64,000 nucleotides of DNA, taken from positions 2,418,001-2,482,000 of the forward strand of contig NZ_LT629781.1 of assembly GCF_900105685.1 (NCBI RefSeq). Reading direction: 5' to 3'. Origin of the DNA: Verrucomicrobium sp. GAS474. Its GTDB lineage: Bacteria > Verrucomicrobiota > Verrucomicrobiia > Methylacidiphilales > GAS474. Within the stretch, counting starts at the first letter, position 1; each line of letters begins with the position of its first letter. The position numbers and the translations under genes are program-made. The notes below the pieces were generated by a model. The model did not search any database and was not told the origin of the DNA. It worked only from the letters and a program-made list of their open reading frames with translations. Shown one piece after another: positions 23,901-32,912 of the stretch.

Positions 23901-25493
23901 ATGAAAACACAAGGGATTCTTCCAAGATGGTTGAAGCGAGGTGCCATGGCCTTGGCCGTGCTGGGCCTGGCGATGGTCGGCAACGGCCACGCCGCCACGG
24001 CGGTGCAGATCTACGGGCCCAGTTCCACGTTGATCGGGACGGGAACGGGAACGCGGAACATCTGGGTCCAGGTCGGCTCGAACCCCGCGGTGCCGGGCGC
24101 GACCTGCACCATCGAACTCTATCCCTACGGCACCACGGGTCCGGTCCTCTACTCCGGCACGGCGGCGGTGCCGAATTCGACCTCGACGGCGACCCAGGTC
24201 ATGCAGGTGCCGATCAACGTCGGCCAGCTCGGGATCTACTCCCTCCGCGTCCAGGTGAAGAACGCCGGAGGCGGCGTGGTCTGGACGTCGAACCATCGGT
24301 ATGCTTCCGTCCCTCCCCGCGCCAACGTCGGGCCGCCCTTCATGGGCGTCTGCACCCACCTTTGCTACTCGATCTCCGACCCGGCGGCGAGGGTCCTCGA
24401 CCTCATCCGCCTCGCGGGTTTCGGCTGGATCCGGGACAATTACTGGTGGGACAGCATCGAGCCGACCGCGGGGACCTACACCTTCAACTCCCATCAGGAT
24501 GACATCGTGAGCAATGCGCAGAGCCGCGGACTGAAGGTCTTGGCCATCCTCGGCAAGGCGACCCCGGCCTACAACTTCACGGGAGGCCTGCCGGACTCGA
24601 CGACGAACGCCGCCTTCGGGCGCTATGCGGTGAAGTGCATGCAGCGGTACCCCTACGTCCTCGACTGGGAGATCCTGAACGAGCCCGACGACTACGATCC
24701 CACGACGGTCTACACGCCGCTCCTCCAGGCGGTCTACAACGCGATGAAGACCCAGAACAGCGCGGTGAACGTCATCTCCTGCGGCGGCGGCGGCGCGGGC
24801 CACAACGTCGGGGGGCAATACGAGTCGGGCGTCCTCGGGGGCGGCGGCATCGGCTACCAGAACGCCTTCAGCGCCCATCCCTACCTCGGCGACAATCCGC
24901 CCGAGATCGGCTACACGGCGACGGGGGGGCCGATCACGACGTTCAACGTCTCGACGATCTGGCCCTACCTCACCACCCTGGCGAACAACCACCCGAATCC
25001 CGCGACCGGCACCCTCAAGGTGTGGATGACCGAAATGGGCTGGTCGGTCTATCCCGACGGCGAGACCGAAATGGAGCAGGCCGCCTACTTCGTCCGCGCC
25101 TATCTCCTCGCCGCCCGGCAGGGCTGGGGCACGGTCAGCCGGCTCTTCTGGTACGAATTCCAGAACGGCGGAACCGATACCGACCAGGAGAGCAACTTCG
25201 GGCTGATCAACGCCGACTACTCCCCGAAGCCCGCCTATGTCGCCGCCTCGGTCTTCAGCGCGTCGATCGGGACCTACGCGTTCAGCCAGGCGGTCATCGA
25301 CACCTCGACGGCCAAGGTCTACAAGTACGGGCCCCGCTACGCGATCTGGGGCGTCACCGGCCCGACGTCGGTGACCTTCGCCCTCCCCGCCGGGACCTAC
25401 ACGCTGCGGGATTGGCAGGGCCGCGACACGACGATCACCAGCACCGGGACGTACACGATGACGGCCTCGATCAACCCCTCGTATATCTTCTAG
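23901..25493 (+). CDS. Secreted clan GH-A glycoside hydrolase (GH39/GH5-like)
   Basis: 530 residues. Signal peptide MKTQGILPRWLKRGAMALAVLG ending near GHAAT. An N-terminal beta-sandwich (about 35-135) precedes the barrel: GVCTHLCY, LIRLAGFGWIRDNYWWDSIEP, LDWEILNEPDDYD with acid/base Glu at about 258, FSAHPYLGD, and nucleophile Glu in VWMTEMGWSVYP at about 377. The last 100 residues form a small beta domain (YTLRDWQGRD). Clan GH-A geometry is clear; the family number is not certain. It would cut an exopolysaccharide in the periplasm or outside. It has its own promoter with the shared operator. Confidence 0.82.
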   Translation: MKTQGILPRWLKRGAMALAVLGLAMVGNGHAATAVQIYGPSSTLIGTGTGTRNIWVQVGSNPAVPGATCTIELYPYGTTGPVLYSGTAAVPNSTSTATQVMQVPINVGQLGIYSLRVQVKNAGGGVVWTSNHRYASVPPRANVGPPFMGVCTHLCYSISDPAARVLDLIRLAGFGWIRDNYWWDSIEPTAGTYTFNSHQDDIVSNAQSRGLKVLAILGKATPAYNFTGGLPDSTTNAAFGRYAVKCMQRYPYVLDWEILNEPDDYDPTTVYTPLLQAVYNAMKTQNSAVNVISCGGGGAGHNVGGQYESGVLGGGGIGYQNAFSAHPYLGDNPPEIGYTATGGPITTFNVSTIWPYLTTLANNHPNPATGTLKVWMTEMGWSVYPDGETEMEQAAYFVRAYLLAARQGWGTVSRLFWYEFQNGGTDTDQESNFGLINADYSPKPAYVAASVFSASIGTYAFSQAVIDTSTAKVYKYGPRYAIWGVTGPTSVTFALPAGTYTLRDWQGRDTTITSTGTYTMTASINPSYIF

Positions 25494-25515
25494 AAAACGC
25501 GATTTGGCACGGTCT

Positions 25516-25562
25516 GACGGGCCGCCTTCCTTCGTCCCGGGGACGGAAGAAGGCGGCCCATT
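25516..25562 (+). terminator. Strong hairpin after the GH-A gene
   Basis: GGGCCGCCTTCCTTCGTCC pairs with the near-complementary arm ending AAGGCGGCCC, a stem of about 19 bp. Only a short T-rich tail follows, so it may work as terminator or as mRNA 3'-end protection. Confidence 0.65.
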
Positions 25563-25606
25563 GCATTGAAATGTGAATTTGTGAAGACGACACTTCCCCC
25601 GCTCCG

Positions 25607-27499
25607 ATGAACCCTCCCTTCACGCCCGATTGGGACGAAGTCGCACGGAAAGCCCGGAAGGAGCCGTGGGCTCGCGACGTGGTCCGGTCCCTCGAGGAGG
25701 AGATGCTTTCCTGGAGGGAAAAGCTCGTCATCCCTCCGCCCTCGCAGCCGACGGCGTGGGCCCACCATTATTTCTGCGACGAGACGGGCGAACCGCTCGT
25801 CTGGAAGCCGGACAGTCCCCGCCGCCATCTCTGCGCGAAAAATGGGCGTCTCTATTCCGGCGAGCCCTACGACGGGGCTTGGCGCTTGATCATGCATGCC
25901 GCGAACGGGGCCCAGATCGAGCGGTGCGCCATCCTCTTGCGGCTCGGCGTCCAGACGGAGATCGCCGGGGCCGAAATCGAGCGCATCGCGGGCACCTACG
26001 TCGATACCTACCTTTCTTACGAAGTCCACGGCAGTGCGCCCAGCATGGGGAGGCTCATGCCGCAATCGCTCGACGAAGCCATCTGGATCATCACCCTCCT
26101 GCGCTCCCTGCGCTGGAGCGGGCTCGTGTCCGGCTGGGACGAGCGTCGCCGTGCAGCCCTTCGGGAGACGGTCCGCGCCGTCGTCGATCTCCTCCGCCCC
26201 CAGATTGCCTGGATCCATAACATCCATTGCTGGCTCCTCGCCGCCCTTGCCGAGGCGGCGCTTTTCCTGGAAGACGATGCGCTTCTCGATTGGTGCTGGG
26301 AAAATCCGTTCGGCATCGGGCAGCAGATCGAGAAGGGGTTCGACGGGGATGGGCAATGGTACGAGGGCAGCATCGGCTATCACTATTACGCTCTTGCCGC
26401 GCTTCTTTGCTTCCTGGAGGCGGGCGGGGCGGAATACCTTCGCCGTCGCGCCGATTTGAACGAACGGCTGGTCAAGGCCTTCACGAATCCGCCGCTCCTC
26501 GCCTACGCCGACGGGCGGCTGCCCGCCTATAACGATTGCTGGGCCAGCCCGCGGCTCGAGGACGCGGCCGACCTTTACGAGGCGGCTTCGGCGCTCATGT
26601 CCGATTCTTCCTGGCCGCCGATCCTGGCCGAGGTCTATCGAAACCATCGCCCTGCTCCCTGCCGCCGCTACACGCGGGTCCATTTCCCGGACCAGGGAGG
26701 GGAACCCTCGTTGAAGGACGCGCGGAGTTCCGTCGCCGCCCTCGTTTACGGCCCGGCCCATCTGCCGGAAGCGGCGCCCCGGGAACCCCGATCGGCACTC
26801 CTGCCCCACGCCGGGATCGGGATCCTGCGAAACCGGGACGTCCGCCTCGCGATGCGTTTCGGCCCCCATGGGGGAGGGCACGATCACCTCGACCGTCCGG
26901 GCGTCGATGTCGAGACGGCGGGCGGGTGGCAAAGCCTCGATCTGGGAACCACGGGCTATGCCAGCGCCTTCAACGGCGAATGGCTTCGTACGCCTGCCGC
27001 CCACAACATCGTGGTCATCGACGGCGCCTGGCAAACTCCAGGCCGGGGCAGGCTCGTCGCCTGGTCTGAAACGGCCCTGACCGTCGAGGTGGTCGATGCC
27101 CACCCCGGCGTCCTGCTGCGGCGGACGCTGACCTTGCTGGAGAAGGGATGGGAAGATCGCTTCGAGATCGTCGCGGACGCTCCCCGGCGCATCGACTGGA
27201 TCTTCCACGGCGACGGAATCTTCAAATGTCCGGGACGGGAAGGTACCCCGGTCGTGCTGGAGGAAGACAACGGCTACCGGAAGATGAGGGATCTCAAAAA
27301 GGCACCCTTTTCCGCTCCGCTCTGCGGAGAGTGGCGGAGCCAGGGAGAGACGGTGGCGGTTGAATTCGGTGCCGCTTCCCCGGGAGAGATCTTTTGGGGA
27401 GCCGCCGACGGCAATCCCAACGGACGTCCCTTGGGAATCGTCATGCTGCGGGCCGTGGCGTCCCTGCAGACCGTCATTGCCCGCTTTCGGTTGGGATAA
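25607..27499 (+). CDS. Heparinase II/III-like protein (second, diverged)
   Basis: 630 residues, no signal peptide. The N-terminal 400 residues are helical (toroid-like) with HHYFCDETGEPLVW, IAWIHNIHCWLLAALAEAALFLED and GDGQWYEGSIGYHYYALAALL, the latter holding Tyr/His residues of the lyase centre. The C-terminal beta part begins MRFGPHGGGHDHLDRPGVDVE (about 420-440), the heparinase II/III signature, then TPAAHNIVVIDG. It resembles oligo-uronate or heparin lyases. It lies between a GH-A enzyme and the second regulator; likely a cytoplasmic or periplasmic lyase acting after the secreted enzymes. The weak sequence TTGCATTGAAATGTGAATTT stands upstream but lacks the clear operator. Confidence 0.78.
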   Translation: MNPPFTPDWDEVARKARKEPWARDVVRSLEEEMLSWREKLVIPPPSQPTAWAHHYFCDETGEPLVWKPDSPRRHLCAKNGRLYSGEPYDGAWRLIMHAANGAQIERCAILLRLGVQTEIAGAEIERIAGTYVDTYLSYEVHGSAPSMGRLMPQSLDEAIWIITLLRSLRWSGLVSGWDERRRAALRETVRAVVDLLRPQIAWIHNIHCWLLAALAEAALFLEDDALLDWCWENPFGIGQQIEKGFDGDGQWYEGSIGYHYYALAALLCFLEAGGAEYLRRRADLNERLVKAFTNPPLLAYADGRLPAYNDCWASPRLEDAADLYEAASALMSDSSWPPILAEVYRNHRPAPCRRYTRVHFPDQGGEPSLKDARSSVAALVYGPAHLPEAAPREPRSALLPHAGIGILRNRDVRLAMRFGPHGGGHDHLDRPGVDVETAGGWQSLDLGTTGYASAFNGEWLRTPAAHNIVVIDGAWQTPGRGRLVAWSETALTVEVVDAHPGVLLRRTLTLLEKGWEDRFEIVADAPRRIDWIFHGDGIFKCPGREGTPVVLEEDNGYRKMRDLKKAPFSAPLCGEWRSQGETVAVEFGAASPGEIFWGAADGNPNGRPLGIVMLRAVASLQTVIARFRLG

Positions 27500-27541
27500 A
27501 GAGGGACCGGGCTCTTTTCCTAAGCGACGACGGTCGGTTTG

Positions 27542-27570
27542 TTGACTTTCTATAAATAATCAAATATTAT
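27542..27570 (+). promoter_or_regulatory. Promoter with AT-rich operator before regulator 2
   Basis: TTGACT (27542-27547), 17-bp spacer, TATTAT (27565-27570): a near-consensus sigma-70 promoter. ATAATCAAATATTAT overlaps the spacer end and -10, suggesting autorepression. Confidence 0.7.
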
Positions 27571-27590
27571 CCTGAAATCGCCTTCCTTTC

Positions 27591-28748
27591 ATGACTTCCC
27601 TCTCTTCACTGCATCCGAGTTCGCCCGGCACTCCGGATTGGGACAAGCTGCTCCAGGGGATCATTCTCGATCGCGGAAGCTCCCATGCGCTCCACTCCCA
27701 ATTGCGGAACGGGCTTCGGTTCATCATTCTTCACTCCCTGAAGAACGGGGAGCGCCTGTTGCCCGAACTCGAGATGGTCCAGCGGTTGAATCTCTCCCAG
27801 GGGACGGTGCGGCGGGCGCTGACGGAGTTGGCCACCGAGGGGCTGCTCGAGCGGCGGCGGGCGATCGGCACTGTCGTCTGCCATCCCCTGACTGCGGGCC
27901 TTCGCCAGCTGGCGGTCGTTCTGCCCGAATTCAGTTCCCTTTTCTCTACCGCGATCCTCTCGTCGTTGCAGCTCCGCTGTCAGCAATTGGGGATCGCCCT
28001 CCAGATCATCCGCATCGGGCCTTCAGACCACCTTCAGGCCGTCGAGAGGAATTTCGGCTTCTCGCCTGACGACGGCGCCGTCGTCGCCCTCGCGGCACCC
28101 GATCCGGTGATCCGGAGCCTTCACCAGCGGATGAGCGATCGGGGGTATCGCCTTCTCTGCCTCGGCAAGCACCTCGAGAACTATCCCGGCTCGCAGATCT
28201 CCCTCTGCAACGCGAGCGCGATGACGATGGGCCTCGATCGTCTCACCGAGTTGGGTCATCGGCGCATCCTTTTCCTGGTCGGCGAGCCCGAGGAGGATGA
28301 CGTGGTGAAGGCCCGGTGCCGTCTCTTCGAGCAGCAGGCGAAGGAGCGGGGGCTGACGGAAGCCCGCGTCTTCCACTGCGGTTCGCACAACTGGGAGAAC
28401 GGCGCGCAGGCCGTCGCGCAGGCGATGCCCTCCGTATGGAACTCGCCCTCGCGGCCGACCGCCATCTTCGCCGTCTCCGACATCTGCGCCATGGGCGCCC
28501 TCAATTGGCTCCAACAGCAGGGGGTCGACGTTCCGGGGGCGGTTTCCATCGTCGGCTTCGACGGGACCGACCTCACCCGCTACAGTTTTCCGACGATCAG
28601 CACCCTCGTCCAGCCCCTGGAGCGGTATGCGGAGGCGGCCATCGAGATTCTGGAGAACCCCAGCCGTGTCCGCCAGAGCCTCTTCCTTCCCCCCACCTAC
28701 CGCGAGGCGGGGACGACCGCGCCGCTCGCCGTGGCGTTGGCAGCCTAG
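27591..28748 (+). CDS. GntR-type transcriptional regulator with LacI-like effector domain (paralogue 2)
   Basis: 385 residues. GntR wing at about 28-95 (LNLSQGTVRRALTELATEG, LLERRRAIGTVV) and a LacI/AraR-like effector domain (LGHRRILFLVGEPEEDDV; FAVSDICAMGALNWLQQQGV; ISTLVQPLERYAEAAIEIL). It is similar end to end to the regulator at 13915, with an almost unchanged recognition helix (LGLSQGTVRRAL against LNLSQGTVRRAL), so both should bind similar DNA, while the effector pockets may differ. It is located in the middle of the polysaccharide genes. Confidence 0.88.
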   Translation: MTSLSSLHPSSPGTPDWDKLLQGIILDRGSSHALHSQLRNGLRFIILHSLKNGERLLPELEMVQRLNLSQGTVRRALTELATEGLLERRRAIGTVVCHPLTAGLRQLAVVLPEFSSLFSTAILSSLQLRCQQLGIALQIIRIGPSDHLQAVERNFGFSPDDGAVVALAAPDPVIRSLHQRMSDRGYRLLCLGKHLENYPGSQISLCNASAMTMGLDRLTELGHRRILFLVGEPEEDDVVKARCRLFEQQAKERGLTEARVFHCGSHNWENGAQAVAQAMPSVWNSPSRPTAIFAVSDICAMGALNWLQQQGVDVPGAVSIVGFDGTDLTRYSFPTISTLVQPLERYAEAAIEILENPSRVRQSLFLPPTYREAGTTAPLAVALAA

Positions 28749-28771
28749 GACAAACTTAAAACCAAGGTCTT

Positions 28772-28781
28772 GTCACGTGAC
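28772..28781. promoter_or_regulatory. GTCACGTGAC palindrome upstream of the GH-A gene
   Basis: A perfect 10-bp palindrome 44 bp before the start at 28825. It could be an operator for a different regulator; single occurrence noted. Confidence 0.3.
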
Positions 28782-28824
28782 GCGTCCTCGTAGTGCGATT
28801 AACTTTCCTTATCCGAATACCTTC

Positions 28825-30519
28825 ATGACTTCTTCCAGGTCCTCCCTGGCCGCGAGGTTCGCCTCCGGTCTGATTATCGCTGCGGCATGGTTCCCCCTCT
28901 CCCCCCTTTCCGCGAGGGCCGATGCCGTGATCACCGTCGTTTCGCCCGAGACCTCGCTCATCGTCGAGGATAAGGGGTCCAAGACCTTCCATTTCCATGT
29001 CGACGGGATGCCGACCGAGGCCTCGAAGGCTGTCGTCGAGCTGCGCCGCTTCAGTAGCGGCCCCGTTTCCGACAAAAAGATCGCCGCCCACGCGGAAGTG
29101 CCGCTCTCCGGTTCCGACATCGAGATCGCGCTCGACGTGCCGGAGATCGGCTACTACGAGTTGACTCTCCGTCTCGAGAGCGGATCGAAGCAGGCCCTCG
29201 CCTCGCTGGTCACCTCGTTCGCCGCCGTGCCGACCCATGCGGGGGCCAATCCCTCCGATTTCGGCGTCTGTACCCACTTCGCCCAGAAGAAGGATGATCC
29301 CCAGCTCTTCGAGTCGACGATGAAGCTGGTGAAGCTCGCGGGCTTCTCCCGCATCCGCGACGAGTGTTACTGGGACGGATGGGAGCGGCAGCCCGGCGTC
29401 TTCGTCCCGATGCAGGGCTGCACCGATTACATCGACGCCGCCAACCGCCTCGGCATCGCGCCTCTTGTCGTCCTCGACTTCGGCAACGGCAAGGCCTACC
29501 CGCAGCTCTTCACCGGGAAGGGGGAGGGGCATTCCTCGTTCCCCGACACGCCCGAGAAGGTCGACCTTTTCACCCGCTACGTCGAGGAGACGGTGAAGCT
29601 CTACAACTCCAAGGTGAAGGACTGGGAACTCTGGAACGAGCCGCAGTCGTGGGGGAAGCCGAGCCCGGCCGTCTACACGGCCCTCCTGAAGAAGGTCAAC
29701 GCGAAGATCAAGGAGATCGACCCCGACGCCAACGTCATCTCCTGCGGCGGCGGCGGCGCGGGCGGCGGCCCCGGCGGGGACTTCATCACCGGAATCCTCG
29801 CGGCGGGCGGCCTCAACGACCAGGACGGTTTCAGCGTCCATCCCTATATGGCGCCCTACACCCCCGAGTTCGGCTACGACGCCGCCAACTCGCCGATCCC
29901 GTCGGTGAGCGTCCCCGTCGTCTGGAAGCATCTCGGCAAGTTCGTCGACAACCATCCGAAGGCGAACGGCAAGAAGCTCCAGTTCTGGGTCAGCGAATTC
30001 GGCTGGGTCAGCTCCCCCATCAACTTCTTCGACGGTGCGCAGATGCAGGGGGCTTATGTCGCGCGGGCCTTCCTCCTCTCCCGCTCCGTCGGCACCTGCA
30101 CCGCCGTCTTCTGGTACGATTTCCAGAACGACGGCGTCGATCCCCGGAACAACGAGCACAACTTCGGTCTGATCCGGAAGGACTTTTCCCCGAAGCCCGC
30201 CTTCGTCTCGATGTCGGTGATGAGCGCGACCGTCGGGAGCCGCCCCTGCACGAAGGTCCTCGTCGACGACGCCGACGCGAAGGTCTTCGCCTTCGGCAGC
30301 GAGGACTCCAGCGGCTCGGGCGACGTCGTCTACGCGGGCTGGTCGGTCGCGAGCGTCGGCAAGGGGGCGAAGCTGAAGATTCCCCCGGGCAACTACACGC
30401 GCCGGGATTGGGACGGCCACGAGCAGGACGTCGTCGTCGACGAGAAGGGGTACAACTGGACGCTCCGGCCCTTCCCCCAATACCTCTTCGCGAAGAAGGA
30501 CGCCGCTCCCCAGGGCTAA
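28825..30519 (+). CDS. Secreted clan GH-A glycoside hydrolase (GH39/GH5-like), paralogue
   Basis: 564 residues from ATG 28825; the frame is open further upstream but the signal peptide (SLAARFASGLIIAAAWFPLS...ARA) fixes this start. Same architecture as the protein at 23901: N-terminal beta-sandwich, FGVCTHFAQ, LVKLAGFSRIRDECYWDGWE, acid/base Glu in WELWNEPQSW (about 270), FSVHPYMAPY, nucleophile Glu in FWVSEFGWV (about 391), FWYDFQNDGVD, and a C-terminal beta domain with YTRRDWDGHEQD. It is the closest intact relative of the shortened protein at 20806. Its upstream region lacks the AT-rich operator but has the palindrome GTCACGTGAC at 28772-28781. Confidence 0.82.
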   Translation: MTSSRSSLAARFASGLIIAAAWFPLSPLSARADAVITVVSPETSLIVEDKGSKTFHFHVDGMPTEASKAVVELRRFSSGPVSDKKIAAHAEVPLSGSDIEIALDVPEIGYYELTLRLESGSKQALASLVTSFAAVPTHAGANPSDFGVCTHFAQKKDDPQLFESTMKLVKLAGFSRIRDECYWDGWERQPGVFVPMQGCTDYIDAANRLGIAPLVVLDFGNGKAYPQLFTGKGEGHSSFPDTPEKVDLFTRYVEETVKLYNSKVKDWELWNEPQSWGKPSPAVYTALLKKVNAKIKEIDPDANVISCGGGGAGGGPGGDFITGILAAGGLNDQDGFSVHPYMAPYTPEFGYDAANSPIPSVSVPVVWKHLGKFVDNHPKANGKKLQFWVSEFGWVSSPINFFDGAQMQGAYVARAFLLSRSVGTCTAVFWYDFQNDGVDPRNNEHNFGLIRKDFSPKPAFVSMSVMSATVGSRPCTKVLVDDADAKVFAFGSEDSSGSGDVVYAGWSVASVGKGAKLKIPPGNYTRRDWDGHEQDVVVDEKGYNWTLRPFPQYLFAKKDAAPQG

Positions 30520-30570
30520 GCCGCTCCCTCCGCCGTTTGATTTCGAGGAGAGGACTTTTCGTTTCGCTCC

Positions 30571-30596
30571 TAATATTTGAAATTTCAAACAATAGG
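30571..30596 (+). promoter_or_regulatory. Perfect 14-bp palindromic operator before the first PEP-CTERM gene
   Basis: TTTGAAATTTCAAA (30576-30589) is its own reverse complement, preceded by TAATA and followed by CAATAG. It is 15 bp from the ATG at 30605, so a bound protein would block initiation. Same element family as at 15166 and 23864. Confidence 0.6.
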
Positions 30597-30604
30597 ATCC
30601 TCCC

Positions 30605-32806
30605 ATGAAATCCCGCCTCCCCCTCGTCGTCCTGCTGGGGGGAGTCATGGGCTGGCTCGGGGCGCACGCTTCGGCCCAGGTTTCGAGCACCTACACGGGC
30701 GCCTCGGGCGGCCTGTGGAGCGCGGCGGGCAACTGGAGCAACGGCATCCCCGGATCTTCCGGCACGGCGATCTATGCCGGGAGCAGTGCCGACACGACGG
30801 TCCTCTACGATTCCTCCGCCTCCTCTTCGCTCGGCACGATGCAATGGGGGGAGAGCAACGGGGGATTCACCAATCTCCTCGATATCGTCAAGGGAGGCTC
30901 GTCCGGGACGCCGTCGCTGACCATTGCGAGCGACCTCACGCTCGGCTCCTCTTCGGGCACGGCGCTCGTCCGCCTCGACTCGAGCGCCTCGACTGCCGTC
31001 TACCTCAAGATCGGCTCCGCCGGAACGGGCACCGTGACCCTCAATGCCGGGGGCGAACTCGATCTCCTCAGCAACGCCACGACCGCCACCCTCCGGAGCG
31101 CGAGCGTGGGCGGAAACGTTGCCCTGGCGGGAGGGATCCTTTACTTCGCCTCCACCAGTTCGACCTCGTCCACCGCCCCCACGATCACGGGAAACCTGAG
31201 CATCTCCTCGGGGACGCTCAACGTGGGCGACGTCAATTCCCGCGTCCACGTGAACGGCAATTTCACGGCGACGGGCGGGACGATCTCGGCGGCGGGAACG
31301 TCGGGCCTGGTCTATCTCTACGGGGCGACGAACTCCCTCTCCTCTTCCGTCGCCGTCACCAGCGCCGTCTACTTCCACCTCAGCGACTCGGGCGTGGCGG
31401 TGAACCAGAGCTTCAGCACCGACGCGAACATCCCCTCCCTCAACCTCCGGTCCTCCAGCGGCATCAAGACCCTCTCCGGTTCTGGCACGATCGGCGTGAT
31501 CAACCTCGGCGGCTACACCACGGCGACGACGCTGACGCTCAAGCTCGGCAGCAACCTGGCCGTCAGCGGCGGCTTCGGCACCGGCAATTGGGGCTCCGGC
31601 GGTACCGCCGCCACGAGCTTCGTCCTCGACACGAACGGGTACAACTGGGCCACCTCGGGCGCGAACACGTTGACCTTCCAGAATCCCCAGACGGTAGCGG
31701 CGACGTGGACGATCAAAAACAGCGCGTCGATCCTCAGCACGATCACCGCGAAGAATTTCGTCTTCAGCTCGGGGACGACGAACGCCATCGCCGGGCCGGT
31801 CACCCTCTCCGCGGCGGGAACGACCCAGGCTTTCTATTTCGGCGGTTCGGCGGCGGCGACGGTCAACCTCGACGGCAGCGCGGGGACGGTGACCCTCGAT
31901 GCGGGGACGAACGCCATGGCCTTCTCCGCGAGCGGCGGCGGCGCGGGCGTCGTCAACACGACGGGGAGCGTCGTCTTCAAGTCGGCCTCAACCGGCACGG
32001 CCTTCGATCTCTCGGCTCCCGGATCGTCCCGGACGAGTTTCGGCACGGGGACGGTCCTCTGGAGCACCGGCAACCGGGCGACGACCAACCTCGGGGCCGC
32101 CTCCGCGCTCAATCCGGGCGTCCTCTTCCGCTACACCGGCACCTCGGGGAAGGTCACCACGGGGACCACCGGGCAGACCGTCGGCGGCATCGAAGTCGGC
32201 GACGGCGTGGCGGCCTCGACGCTCGCCGCCCTCTCGTGGATCACCCTCGGAGGCGACCTTAACGTCAAGGCGAGCTCCACCTTCACCGCCGGGTACAATC
32301 CCGTCGTCCTCGTGGGGGCGGCGAACCTCGTCGGCACCGGAACCCTCGACGGCAATTACTCCTTCGATCCCGCCGGGACGGGCGGCATCGCGCCGAACGG
32401 GACGGGCACCGTCGGGACGCTCCATATGTCGTCCGCCAGCACCCTGACCCTCTACGCGAGCAATGTCTCGACCTTCGACATCGCCGGGTTGGCCAGCTTC
32501 GACCTCCTCGACATGAACGGCAGCGCCCTCAACTACGGCGACAGCGTCCTCCGCCTGAACTTCCTCGGCGGCTACCGCCCGGGTTTGAACGCCACGTTCA
32601 CCCTCGTGACGAACAACCAGGATGGATCGGGAACCTTCTCCTCGATCACGAGCAACATCGGGGAGACCTTCTCCTTCAACGCCGCCACGGGAACGGTGAC
32701 GGTGATCGCCGTGCCGGAACCGGCGACCCTCCTGGAGCTCCTCGCGGGGCTTCTCTGCGTCGCGGGAGGTCTTCGTCGGAAGATCCCCGGCCTTGCGGCG
32801 AACTAA
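30605..32806 (+). CDS. PEP-CTERM surface protein with autotransporter-type beta-strand repeats
   Basis: 733 residues. Signal peptide MKSRLPLVVLLGGVMGWLG...ASAQ. The first domain has the pattern GLWSAAGNWSNGIPGSS and LGTMQWGESN, and the long middle is Gly/Thr/Ser-rich beta-helix with repeats (SGTLNVGDVNSRVHVNGNF, GTISAAGTSG), as in autotransporter-associated beta-strand proteins. The C-terminus is a PEP-CTERM sorting signal: VPEPATLLELLAGLL, a hydrophobic stretch, then GLRRK. It should be exported by Sec and processed by an exosortase, which is not in this window. It shares its operator with the glycan genes and is the paralogue of the next gene. Confidence 0.85.
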   Translation: MKSRLPLVVLLGGVMGWLGAHASAQVSSTYTGASGGLWSAAGNWSNGIPGSSGTAIYAGSSADTTVLYDSSASSSLGTMQWGESNGGFTNLLDIVKGGSSGTPSLTIASDLTLGSSSGTALVRLDSSASTAVYLKIGSAGTGTVTLNAGGELDLLSNATTATLRSASVGGNVALAGGILYFASTSSTSSTAPTITGNLSISSGTLNVGDVNSRVHVNGNFTATGGTISAAGTSGLVYLYGATNSLSSSVAVTSAVYFHLSDSGVAVNQSFSTDANIPSLNLRSSSGIKTLSGSGTIGVINLGGYTTATTLTLKLGSNLAVSGGFGTGNWGSGGTAATSFVLDTNGYNWATSGANTLTFQNPQTVAATWTIKNSASILSTITAKNFVFSSGTTNAIAGPVTLSAAGTTQAFYFGGSAAATVNLDGSAGTVTLDAGTNAMAFSASGGGAGVVNTTGSVVFKSASTGTAFDLSAPGSSRTSFGTGTVLWSTGNRATTNLGAASALNPGVLFRYTGTSGKVTTGTTGQTVGGIEVGDGVAASTLAALSWITLGGDLNVKASSTFTAGYNPVVLVGAANLVGTGTLDGNYSFDPAGTGGIAPNGTGTVGTLHMSSASTLTLYASNVSTFDIAGLASFDLLDMNGSALNYGDSVLRLNFLGGYRPGLNATFTLVTNNQDGSGTFSSITSNIGETFSFNAATGTVTVIAVPEPATLLELLAGLLCVAGGLRRKIPGLAAN

Positions 32807-32828
32807 ATCTCCATTGCAATAAAGCGAA

Positions 32829-32857
32829 TTGACATTGAGACTTTGAATATTTAAAGT
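32829..32857 (+). promoter_or_regulatory. Promoter with overlapping AT-rich operator before the second PEP-CTERM gene
   Basis: TTGACA (32829-32834), 17-bp spacer, TAAAGT (32852-32857). TTTGAATATTTAAAGTTT overlaps the spacer and -10. Spacing and -10 match the promoter at 16590-16618. Confidence 0.7.
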
Positions 32858-32912
32858 TTTATAGAATTCGTTGTTTTCGATCCCTACTTCCAACCCCAAA
32901 CAGCCCGCATTC

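Noticed and set aside
30020-31378. Long minus-strand frame across the GH-A and PEP-CTERM genes
   Set aside because: Arg-rich low-complexity shadow of two well-supported plus-strand genes.
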